From Russula earlei (lineage: Eukaryota > Basidiomycota > Agaricomycetes > Russulales > Russulaceae): a stretch of 33,249 bases of DNA. Position numbers and translations under genes: made by a program. The notes under the pieces are model-generated. The model was not told the origin of the DNA. It worked only from the letters and a program-made list of their open reading frames with translations, and made no database searches. Shown piece after piece: positions 1-9,708 of the stretch (position 1 is the stretch's first letter; each line of letters starts with the position of its first letter). The stretch is taken from NCBI GenBank assembly GCA_025769875.1, contig JAGFNK010000570.1, positions 1 through 33,249 of the forward strand, read 5' to 3'.

Positions 1-74
1 TCAATATCGGGAAGGTGCTGCCGTACGGAATTCTGATTTGCATCATAATCACTCATTTTCGTTTGATCAGTACA

Positions 75-377
75 ATCACTAACCGGGAACTCGCCAATTC
101 ACTACCATCTCGGCAGTCACAAAATGTACGAAAGTAAAAGTAACGGAAAATTGAAGTCCGCCCGCGGATGAAATATCCCCGCCTATTTATCCGCCCAGAA
201 GGCGTGATGCAGGCGTAACCCCGAGCCAAAATATTCATCGAAAACGATTCGATGGACCTCCACTTTTCTTTGATAGAATGACATTAATGGCACTCACTAG
301 TATAACTACAAACTTTTAAATGGAGTTGTTCGAGCAGATACAGGGGAAATGAAATTGGCGAGTTCCCGGTTAGTGAT
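75..377. repeat. Inverted-repeat element, MITE-like (303 bp)
   Basis: A 25-bp sequence at 75-99 is repeated as its exact reverse complement at 353-377, with about 250 bp between. Inside the first two bases the ends read CACTAACCGGG...CCCGGTTAGTG, a CACTA-like terminus. The core has no convincing reading frame. The 3-bp flanks (AAT and ATA) do not match, so no target duplication is proven. It may be a short non-autonomous DNA transposon or a chance survivor of a longer one. Confidence 0.5.
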
Positions 378-1437
378 AGTATATGGATTTGAGTGGATTC
401 GGGGGGGGGGTTTAAAATATATACTTCAAATTGGATCACATTATATACGTAGAGCGAGTTGAGAACGCGCGGGTGAGGATGTGGGGCTAGTACCGGACCC
501 GAGAGAGAGGAGAGCAAGCCCCACATAGGACACTGAGGATGTTGAGGGAGGCGATGACACTCTCGAATATGGATACAGGAAGTACCTGTGAACTGTTATT
601 GGAGGCAGTAGCTAGGCACAAGGGGGACACGACTTCCATAAAGAGGGACCGAGACCGAGCGCGAGCGAGATCGAGAGAGAATAAAGGAAAGATGCCGAGT
701 CAAAAGAAATCTTTCAGATTTAACATAAATTGCATCTCGATCCTATATTTGTTCTCCCGAGATCCGAGGCGACATGGCGAGGGACATGGCACGGCCGCGC
801 TAAGGGCATTGAGCCCTCGCGTACTACGATGTGGAGACGGCAGGTGAGGGGCAAACGCAAGGCCGTTGAGACGAGCGCGAGACGGTTGAGGCGCGGCGTC
901 TTGATGTGAAGGATCGAGGCGATCACGAAGGGATGGAGTCGAAGCAAAGGAAGTGAAAGGAAGAGAGAGAGGTGAAGGAAGGGGTGAATGAGTGAAAGAC
1001 GAGAACAACGGATGAAAGGGGAGGACGCGAGAGCGATCGCGAGGCGCGTGATGGAACACCTTACATGGATTGAACTAATCCAGTACTGAGCTTGCCTAAT
1101 GGGCTTATACTTAGGATAGGGTTTCAGGGCCTAGGTGACTGCTAAGCTATTATTCTTACAGTAGGTATAAGAGTCTACTCTATAAGTACTATTGAGATCA
1201 TACGGGTGATGGGGCATCTGGTAAGGACAGGAAAAGCTATCAGCGTTAGTAGTCTGCCATCCATGAATAACGTCTTGTGTGAGTTATCCCTTCCTGGCTG
1301 GTGTGCCAAACAGTAAGTCTGCAAGCATAACAGTCCTTTCTGAATAGCGGCATGTTTAGAATAATTTGATCATGGTGAGAACTACCCGAGATATTCAAAG
1401 TGAATGACTGAGGGTAAGGATTAGAGTTCCGGAAATT
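378..1437. other. No gene recognised
   Basis: There is a run of ten G at 401-410 and AG-rich low-complexity sequence at about 640-1030. Short open frames on both strands are Ser/Pro/Arg-rich with no family likeness. I see nothing else here. Confidence 0.5.
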
Positions 1438-2251
1438 CTACCAGTCGCCTTGCATCTCGCTTAGCCGGATTATGAGTTCTGTGCGCATCTCCCTTCTGTT
1501 CCTGCCAATGAAGAAATCGGCCACGACAAAAGGAACCGTGGCAATCCAGCTAAAGTAACCAGGCCCGCAACTACGATGGAATGCTGCGTCCAGACGTTGG
1601 TATAGATGCCCGCAAGCAGACAAATGAGCCCAAGGATGAGAAGGGGCATTGGAACGAAGAGCGATAATCCCAACCAGGTGTAAAATATGGTATCCGACAA
1701 CGAGCGTCTTTTGGGCGAGAATGCGCATCTCTCCTCATCCAAATTGCCAGGACGACGTGAGAATTCTTTCTCAAGCAGGTTCTTCTCGCCCTCCCTCAAT
1801 CGCTCAAGCCAACGCGCTGTCAAAAACGCCAGACATGAGGCCATGATGTTCAAGAACAAGGCCACCAATATAAAAGGCGTTGATGGCACGATCCGCGATC
1901 GTTATCTCCGGACTGGACATATTTCCCAGTATCTGCGCCTGAACGGTCGCGATGAAAGCTCCCTGAGACAACATCCCATAATCAGTCGCCTTGAGGAATG
2001 CAAACTGAACGGAGACTCGCCGCTATAGTAATGGTAGTGAATCCCTTGACAAGTCCATCATACTGCACACGATCACCCTCCTTGGAGAGACCTGGCCGAG
2101 GTGAGGGACACGGTGAGGGTGGCAGCTGATTAGAATGACTGGAAAGTAATATAGGTGATGAATTGTGGGAGCGGAGTGATTGCCGATTTGCAATAAAAAG
2201 GCTCATGGTGTAGGGCTCCTGGAATTTCTCCTCAGGCGCGCTCTCTGCCAT
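1438..2251 (-). pseudogene. Polytopic membrane protein, frame-broken
   Basis: Read on the minus strand from ATG at 2251, three open segments join into one protein of roughly 260 residues. It has a Ser/Pro-rich N-terminus, a segment YDGLVKGFTTITIAASL, a segment FAFLKATDYGMLSQGAFIATV, a hydrophobic stretch LFLNIMASCLAFLTARWLERL, a charged loop, and a hydrophobic pair around LGLSLFVPMPLLILGLICLL and VTLAG/ATVPFVVADFF. It ends with RLSEMQGDW and a stop. The frame changes near 2005, 1863 and 1543. The first two are explained by one extra base each, and the third by two extra bases or one missing. No in-frame nonsense codon is seen. It resembles uncharacterised mushroom membrane proteins with a short cytoplasmic tail; I cannot name the family or a role. 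A short exon further upstream, near 2341-2415, is possible but its splice phase does not fit. Confidence 0.55.
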
Positions 2252-3661
2252 GTTCTTTGATGGAAAAGTGTCTGGTGCGCAGCGTTGCAATAAGAAGCGC
2301 AGCTGTTACATGCAGGCGTCTGGGTTACGGCAATACTCACGGTCATAGTCATTTGTTCGAGATTGGCAGGTGATTCAGATTGATGATGATAGTGAGTTGC
2401 TACGCCTAAACTCATCTTCCAACGTTCGTTGGCACCGTCCGGTCTCGCTTTGTGCAGCGTACTCAAGCACTGCATATATCGGCCTTTTCTGGGTGTTTCC
2501 CTCTGTTTCCCTCCTCTTTACAAATATACCCAGCGCCATCGGCGGTCCAACGTGCATCTACCAGTTCTGGTGACGTGCAGTCTCCTACCTACCTGTCACG
2601 AACCCGCCTAGTTGATCTTTAGGCGGTGAGTGTCCTCTTTTCTTCCCCTTTCCTTTGTCCCTCAAACTTGCTTCGAGCCCTTTCGGCAACGGCTCGCCAT
2701 CTATTGAGCATGGGATAGCTTGGAATGGCCAACGGGCTGGCATGGCTGATAAACGGGCACTGAGTCCTTCACATGGTTGCTCTCCTTCCACCTGCGGATT
2801 TTATCCACTTGGCCGACATGGCCTCTTTCTGACCTTTCCGACGCGCACAACGCACGATCCCGTCTTTTGGGCACACTCCCCAATTCCCCATCCCCCGCGC
2901 TTTCTGGGGCGAAAGTCTTTGATCGCCCATTTGAAGTCCGTTTGTGTGTCCCTATAGCTCCCTCTGAGGCCATCACCCAGCCTAGCGGTGTACTGGGTGA
3001 GGATGAAAGGTTATGCGCTGAGCGTGAGTCGTAACCCGGACTCGAAGCAGAGTCACAATCTACCAGTTGTGTGTACTGACTGACAATGCATCCTTGAACA
3101 GTGCAGCCGGGAAACAGGCGGCGCAAAGAGACCATTGCCACAGGCTGATCCATGCATGATATCGCGCTCGGGCCTCTACCTTGCTCAGCACTGGCATGCG
3201 AGCGCCTCCCGCTCCGATGCCATGCCTCACTATGTGTCGCGACCTCTCCGCCTTCAATGCCCGCCTTCGTAGTCCGCTCTCAGGTTTCTACGTAGCCCAT
3301 GCTTCACGCTTGCCCATTCGCAGCGTGGTATTTGCGTGGCCTTTGCTCTCACTGTCCTCCCTCCTACTCCAAAATTTGGAAACATCTTAGTGACGCATTC
3401 AACCACCCAATCTTATTCGGTGGTTGGACAGCCATCTGTTACTTTCAACAATCGACACAGACAAGGATCTAGTGATTGATCTGCCGTGCAAACTGCAGCC
3501 AACTTGTGGCTCGGATAGTTGAGTTACATCGATTTTCAGTGTGAATCAGGTGAGATCGAGCTGAGTCTGGTGAGTCGGTTGAACGATTCGCTACAGAATT
3601 GATGCACGACGTCTGTGTTGAACCGAAGGAGATCTTAGCCATTTGGTATTGAACCCTTTCT
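2252..3661. other. No gene recognised
   Basis: The composition is gene-like, but open frames are short and overlap on both strands. The longest ATG-started one is on the minus strand at 2701-3153 (150 codons). It has no signal peptide, membrane segment or motif I recognise, and a plus-strand frame of 100 codons lies opposite part of it. I do not support a gene here. Confidence 0.4.
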
Positions 3662-4117
3662 ATGCCATGCTCACACTCATATCAAGCCTGCCTGTATTTC
3701 TATGCTTCGGAATACCAGCTTACCAATGTCTGCCACCGCCTCTGTGTCCCCGATGGCCAAGAACTCTTTTCAAGTATCACTTACCCTGTACGCGTCGTTG
3801 CCACCGCTCTCCCCAACCAGTAAGCTCCTGCTGCCCTCTTCCTCCAGCGTCAAGTACCCTCACACCCTTCATCCATCGAGCGCTTGATCAGCACATCTTT
3901 CGTCGGAGAACAGTTCAAAGGCGCTACCATTCTCTTGGACCTCTCAGCATATCTCGCTGGGAAAGCCTCTAGGCCAGCAATGAAGTCGACCACGACCTCT
4001 TCGTTGACATCTGCTCTGCTTTCGCCTCGGCATCAGTCACCGTACCTTCATCTCATATCTGGAAATGCGATGCGCTACCAGAGAGGAGTATACGATCGCA
4101 ATTCTATGCCGTCTTAA
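3662..4117 (+). pseudogene. Unknown reading frame with one internal stop
   Basis: From ATG at 3662 one frame runs to 4117 with a single TAA at 3821-3823. The first part reads MPCSHSYQACLYFYAS onward (53 codons). The second contains SIERLISTSFVGEQFKGAT and ends NSMPS. A GTAAG at the internal stop could be a splice donor, but the nearest CAG acceptor would give an intron of only 28 bases, too short for this organism. I do not recognise the protein. It could be a decayed gene or a chance frame. Confidence 0.22.
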
Positions 4118-4951
4118 GACGGGATGAGCTACATCCTCCCTTCCTCGAAGAACAACATGATGATGGTGTCGGCGGGTTATGATATGACATACCACCTCTT
4201 AGGCTAACGCGCATCCATTGATAGCACAGTCACGGTCAAGGGAAACATGGTTCGCAGTTCACTTATATACCTTTTTCAGCCAGGTATTGTACTCAAGTTT
4301 TCAGGTACTTGAAATCGTGACTGTGGCGATGTAGCCTCCATCCCATTGCAGATCTCAGATCTTTAACAACACCGCAGTTCCTTTTGAAGTGCTTTTTCTT
4401 CCCTTATCGATTTGGCCCGAGGACCTAGAGTCCCCGATCGAGTTTCGTAGTACGTCTTGTTAAGGACGGAAAGCTGTGGACTTTTCTGCTAGGTCATGCA
4501 TAATCGGAGTTGCGTTGGAGGGAATGTCCCCCAGAATTATCTGGTTCGGAGACGTTCTTGGTGGCAACGCAAGATCCGTCCTTGGTCGTATCCCATATGA
4601 AACAGAATACGATACACGTAGTAATGGGATCGAGTTCAACTTCTCTGGGTATGTTGAATACTGAGGGCACTCACTCTGGACTGGCAGGAGGTGTGCTGAT
4701 CTGACCGCCGTTATGAATGAGAACGTTCGCAATACGTCGCCGTCCCACTGCAGATCAATCGTAAGGGATATTGATGATAAGTTTCGAGGCAGTACAGTAC
4801 ATCGACGAGGATATCCTCTCGCAGCTCGCAGCGGTTCAATTCAAACTCCGTTTCGGATTGTGCCATGCGAATCAGCGAGTGTGGTCGGAGCGTGGTCATT
4901 ACTTCCAACGTATTTCCTAGTCCGCAACCCCGTACGGCCGTAGAGTTTAAC
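4118..4951. other. Upstream region of the deacetylase gene
   Basis: No gene was recognised. The deacetylase frame stays open upstream to another ATG at 4865, so the first exon could start 29 codons earlier. The promoter and 5' leader presumably lie here, but I see no clear TATA box. Confidence 0.4.
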
Positions 4952-7863
4952 ATGGTTTCCGAGACTGCCGACGGAGCTCGGGTACTGGGTGAGACTGTTA
5001 TGATGGATGTTGATCGGATCGTAGATGGGCCCATAGCACGGTCTTCGTCTTCCTTGCGTCCAGGCTCGCTCGACAGCCGTCTCAGTTCTGCTGAAGCGGG
5101 TTCGTTGCCCCGGGCCTCGTCTGTTCCGCTCGCGCCGTCGACGTACACAGTCGGCTATGTGTATGACGCAGCGATGATGTCGCATATTCCGGACGAGGGT
5201 GACGAACACCCTGAACAACCACAGCGGATCGTGGCCGTCCACAACACGTTGCTCAAGCATGGTTGTCTCAGCGCGATGAAGCGCCTTCCCTTCCGCCGTG
5301 TGCAGCGTGAGGCCGTACTTCTTGTGCACACCGAGCAGCATTGGAGAATGGTGTTGGCTCTAAAATGTAAGTGACATTAGACGGTAGCCTCTGCCGATAC
5401 TGATGCGACGGCACCCGCCCGCAGCACTCACGCGGCAGGAAATTGTAGACTCAAAGGCATTCTACGAACACGATTCGTTGTATGTCAGTCCACAAACCAC
5501 GGACTCTGCGCTCTTAAGCTGCGGCGGGGTCATCGAGTCTGCGCTAGCCGTTGCTCGTGGCGATCTGAAGAAAACGCTCGCGATCGTTCGCCCTCCGGGT
5601 CACCACGCAGAACCCGATCGCCCGATGGGTTTTTGCTTCTTCAATAATGTTGCGGTTGCGGCCCGGGTTGTGCAACAGCTAACGGCCATCAAACGCATCC
5701 TCATTCTGGATTGGTGAATGAAACTTCGTTTTCGTCCATGACCATGAATTGACTATGCCAGTGGCTAGGGATGTCCATCACGGTGCGTATGTCCGAAGTG
5801 AACAAGAAAAAAAAATACATAAGCACTTAAGTCGATGTCTAGGAAACGGTACACAAAGAGCATTCAATGATGACCCTTCGGTGCTTTATATATCCCTGCA
5901 TAGATATGAGGGTGGACGCTTTTACCCATGCGGACCCTTTGGCGGTATGACATCCTGCGGCGAAGGCAGAGGGCTTGGCTAGTACGCAAAACAGCTCCCT
6001 TCTTTACTTGTTGTCCTTATGATGTCTCGAAGTTCTGTGAATATTCCCTGGGCAGAGAGTGGCACGACAGACGCGGATTACATCCACGCTTTCCAGCAAA
6101 TCGTCATGCCAATCGCTACAGAATTTGCTCCTGAACTCGTTATCAGTAAGTTGGAGGGCCTGTGTTCAGCGCGACGGTCATTAAAATCTCAACAGTCTCA
6201 GCCGGATTCGACGCAGCCGATGGAGACATGCTAGGGGAATGTTGTGTTACGCCTGCAGGATATGCCCATATGACTTACATGCTTTCCACTCTCGCTGGGG
6301 GAAGGCTGGTTGCTGCGCTTGAAGTGAGTTTTGCCTTCGAAATATCGCTCGTTTCCTTATATCTACAGGGTGGATATACACTCGAATCGCTGTCCAACTG
6401 TGCATTGGCTGTAGGTCGGATGCTGTTGGGCGAGGCCCCTCCAGAGTTGCCTCCTCTGGTTGCATCCGAGGTCGAATCCGAGACTGTGTGGCTCGTTGCG
6501 AAAGAACAAAGCAAATACTGGAAGAACATCAACACCAAATCTTGCGAGCCGAAAGAAGGTTTACTCATTGTCCGCCAGTTAGATGCTCGATGCTCACATC
6601 ATTCCTCTAGACGTTGAAGAATTCGCATTCGCCGTTCCAGGTGAATTATAAGTTTGAGTCTTTCATTCAGTCCTCTTAAAGTTCTTGGCAGAGCTTCTCA
6701 AAGCACATAGGCAAGACTTCATGTACCGGAATTTTGACATGCTCGAGGTGCCACTCATGCATGACGATGTACGGGAGAAATTTTCAGCCCAGATCATGTG
6801 CTCGTGAGTATGTGTTCTCTTGGATTGGTCGAAACTAAGTCTATGCGCAGAAAGGACCTCCTGGATAACGAAGTGCTGGTTGTCTTCGCCCACGAATTGT
6901 AACTTGTGATCCCCTTGGGGGTGACCTCTGTTCTCATCATTTATCCTTTAGTGGCAACCTTCGTGTTGAAATTTCGGACAGGCTGACATGCGACATTCAG
7001 CTTGAATCCTCTTACATTGTAAGTCTTATCTGATAGCTGGGTCCCGATTCACACAACAGGACCAGATCGATGTGTCGAGGCAACTTGTGAATTGGGTGCA
7101 GCAAGAACACTATGGCCTCCTAGACATTAACCTCTTCCCAAAGCCTCCCTCCAGCGATAATGACGTAAGCCGTACCTTTACGAGTATTTTTTCCTGCAAA
7201 TATTCGCCGCTTTAGTATCCCCGAAAATCACCCGAACAGTACGCACGAGAGATTATGACCTATCTTTGGGACAATTACATCCTGTGAGTGACACAAATGA
7301 AGTGATTTGACGATGCCACTTATTGCTTGACGATAGGCTATCGATAGCCAAGCGCATAATCCTTATAGGGCACGGGCCAGGCGTGGTGGGCCTTTCTGAG
7401 TTACTCGAAGCTCGCAGTGAGTATTTCTGACCTTTGCGCTGTGTGCTCGTATTGAAATATTCAGCTGCGGGCGTGATGCGCAATGTGAACCTTGTTGTGC
7501 AGGTTGTCGGCTACACCAAGATTCCTCTTGCCCCCAAGAAAGGCCCTGACCTTAGCACTTGGTACCAGAAGGTACGTTGAATTCGCCTTTCACCTGCTTA
7601 CCTTCACTATGACTATAATGCAAGCACTCGCTCGTCATCGTTCCGCACGATCATGTCATTCGTCACGAACGCAAAATTCTCAAACGACATGGGCGCCTCG
7701 TCTTCGCCGGTGAGTTCTTCGACCCTCCCCTCTGCAATCATTCAATTTTTTTTTAATCGCCAACAAAGAGGAACCAAAACCCGTGAAGCTCATGCTACGA
7801 GCACTTCCTCTAATTCAAGCACATGTCCGTGACATCCTCGCCCCCACCATGGTACCTGAGTAG
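4952..7863 (+). CDS. HDA1: Class II histone deacetylase (Hda1/Clr3 type) with Arb2-like domain
   Basis: A zinc-dependent lysine deacetylase expected to act on histone tails in the nucleus as part of an HDA-type silencing complex. I read 17 exons: 4952-5366, 5425-5713, 5769-5782, 5843-5981, 6033-6145, 6196-6323, 6369-6558, 6611-6640, 6692-6803, 6851-6898, 6952-7018, 7060-7164, 7216-7283, 7337-7416, 7465-7571, 7625-7709, 7769-7863. Together they are 2085 bases, 694 codons plus TAG. All introns are GT..AG and 45-63 bases long. The deacetylase domain spans about residues 66-385. It has the His pair in PPGHHAEP (198-199), zinc ligands in WDVHHGNGT (Asp236, His238), Asp329 in SAGFDAADGD, and the catalytic Tyr369 in GGYTLES. 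An Arb2-like domain follows (about 430-690), with LLKAHRQDF, IILIGHGPGVVG and IVPHDHVIRHERK. The N-terminal 65 residues are Ser-rich and probably disordered. ATG 4952 is chosen as nearest the domain; ATG 4865 is possible. All catalytic residues are present and no frame is broken. Confidence 0.93.
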
Positions 7864-9464
7864 CCTTCACCGCTTCCAAATTCCCACGGTGATCCTCGCT
7901 CCCCTGCACTATTAGTCTTGTTTTCGCTCAATGTAACATTTGCCACCCCTATCGATACCAAATTTTTTAAACTATCGCGGTACACTCACCAACCTCAACA
8001 TGCGATACGATAGGAGCATTGTTATAACTCATCTTGAGATGTTCAGATTCTAGAATTGTAGCCCTCTCCTGAGTGGCCAATGCCTCCGTCTCTTTTACTG
8101 GAGATGCATAGGATGACACCATCTTGTCTAACACCCTCAGGGAGACACTTCAGATGTGCGGGAAGATCCATTCGTGTTGGTCGCCGTGGAGAGGCTGGCT
8201 GACTCGGCGGTCGCATGCAGCTTGAGAATAATAACCTGGTCTGTGTCACCCGCCACGGACAGCGAATGCCTGGGTGTGCCATTAGCCTCCCGCTCTTTCC
8301 CAAGCTGGATGAGAATAGTATCGGGTCCTCCACTCGCTCACACGTGTCCTCTCCCCCTTTGTTCGAGTTCCTTGTCTGGCTGGTCTTCGATGTGTCACCA
8401 GGCCATAAAGGATAGTCGTGCGCCGCGTGGAAACCGTTCCATGGTCCTTAATAGCCTTTTCAAGGTCGATGATGTCAGGAAACCTAAGAGCGCGAGACGC
8501 AGGCATCTCTCTTACATTCGATCTCTTCTCCCTCGGGCGTTGGTTCGTGACTTTCTGGCATCTTGGAGTTCTGCGCGGCCAAGTTGGTGGCGCCGTCCTG
8601 AATGGAATCAAGGAAATCGGAGATAGAGCGACACCTGCACACCAGCGAGCACGTCGGGAATTACAAGGGGGACCGGATAGGAATGGAAGGGGTGAGTACC
8701 TTCGAGGAGAAGTGAGCAGACGAGAATTTTGCTCTCCTTGGTGTCGTAAGCCGGCGCCGCAGCGGATTGTGTCCTGCGCTCGTGATGGATCGCAAACGCG
8801 AAGCCATCGCGGCATTCGTTCGCAAAGGCACTATCCACGTGAGTGGTTATCGTCCTTGGCCTCGGCGAGCAAACAAGACTCGCGTTTGGCCCATCGTCTG
8901 CCGTCGGTTGAGTGGGAGAATGGAAAGGCGGAAAAGAAGGGATGGACGTACATCCGTCGACCCATGGTCCGAATGTCCCCGACAGTGCACGACTTGTGCG
9001 GTGGCGCGCGTCGAAGTCGCGAAATAGAAGAACGCGCGCGCTTGCGGGACGATCTGGATGCTCGAACAAGAACAAGCATGGCCGCTTGTTTGTTCCTAGC
9101 CGCGAGGGAAAGATAAATAGCCCAGGGGAACGTCAGACGGGCCGCAAACGGGCCTTGCCATACTCTGGAACCATCGCCTTACATTATAGTGGACATCTGT
9201 TCCAGGGATGACAAGGAGTTACACCCACCCCTCACGCAACGAATGCTACGGCACTGGTGCGCTGCATGGCGTCAGAATGGTCGTGGAGGGGAGGTTCTTA
9301 TTCATCCCTTATGGACGATGAACGATTCTCCGTGAACCGTGCTCAGGCTGACACTGGCATGGAATCCATGCCATGGATATGCCATGCGAAGTAAATTAAT
9401 GGCTCACTAGCACAAGTACAGTGGCATTTTTTTCTAAGTCATGATTTGGGGAAGTGTTTAATGC
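7864..9464. other. No gene supported
   Basis: Open frames of up to 232 codons overlap on both strands, as expected in GC-rich sequence, and the longest plus-strand one lacks an ATG start. A minus-strand phrase IIDLEKAIKDHGT near 8440-8480 resembles one helix pair of the fungal TPR arrays found in CHAT proteins, but it does not extend. A decayed TPR gene is possible. At 9353-9369 there is a near-perfect palindrome (GGCATGGA-A-TCCATGCC). Confidence 0.35.
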
Positions 9465-9580
9465 CAGTGTTGGGAAATTAGCACAATTGAGCCTAATCAT
9501 AGCGAGCAGGCACGTTGCCTCAACCTCAAGGCTCGAGGCTCGAAGGTGAGGCTGTGCAGGCTTGGAGCGCACAGCCCTAA
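9465..9580. repeat. hAT-like transposon end (one end only)
   Basis: The stretch starts CAGTGTTGGGAAATTAGCAC, followed by short repeats of GGCTCGAGGCTCGAAGG type. This layout (CAGTG terminus plus subterminal GGCTCGAG motifs) is what I know from fungal hAT elements. The partner end and the 8-bp target duplication were not found, so it may be a broken remnant or a MITE. Confidence 0.35.
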
Positions 9581-9708
9581 ATCGGAACAGTACTAGTCCG
9601 AGTCAACACGTTACCTACAACCTCTGGCTCATCGTCGATCCATCAATAAGAATTCTGAGTTATATACGACCAAAGACGTGAGTTTGTCTTATTGAGCCAT
9701 GTCTTTAG

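Noticed and set aside
700..1059. 119-codon minus-strand frame
   Set aside because: Ser/Pro/Leu low complexity over an AG-rich tract, with no family likeness.
8418..9116. 232-codon plus-strand open frame
   Set aside because: No ATG start, Arg-rich, opposed by long minus-strand frames; looks like a by-product of GC-rich sequence.
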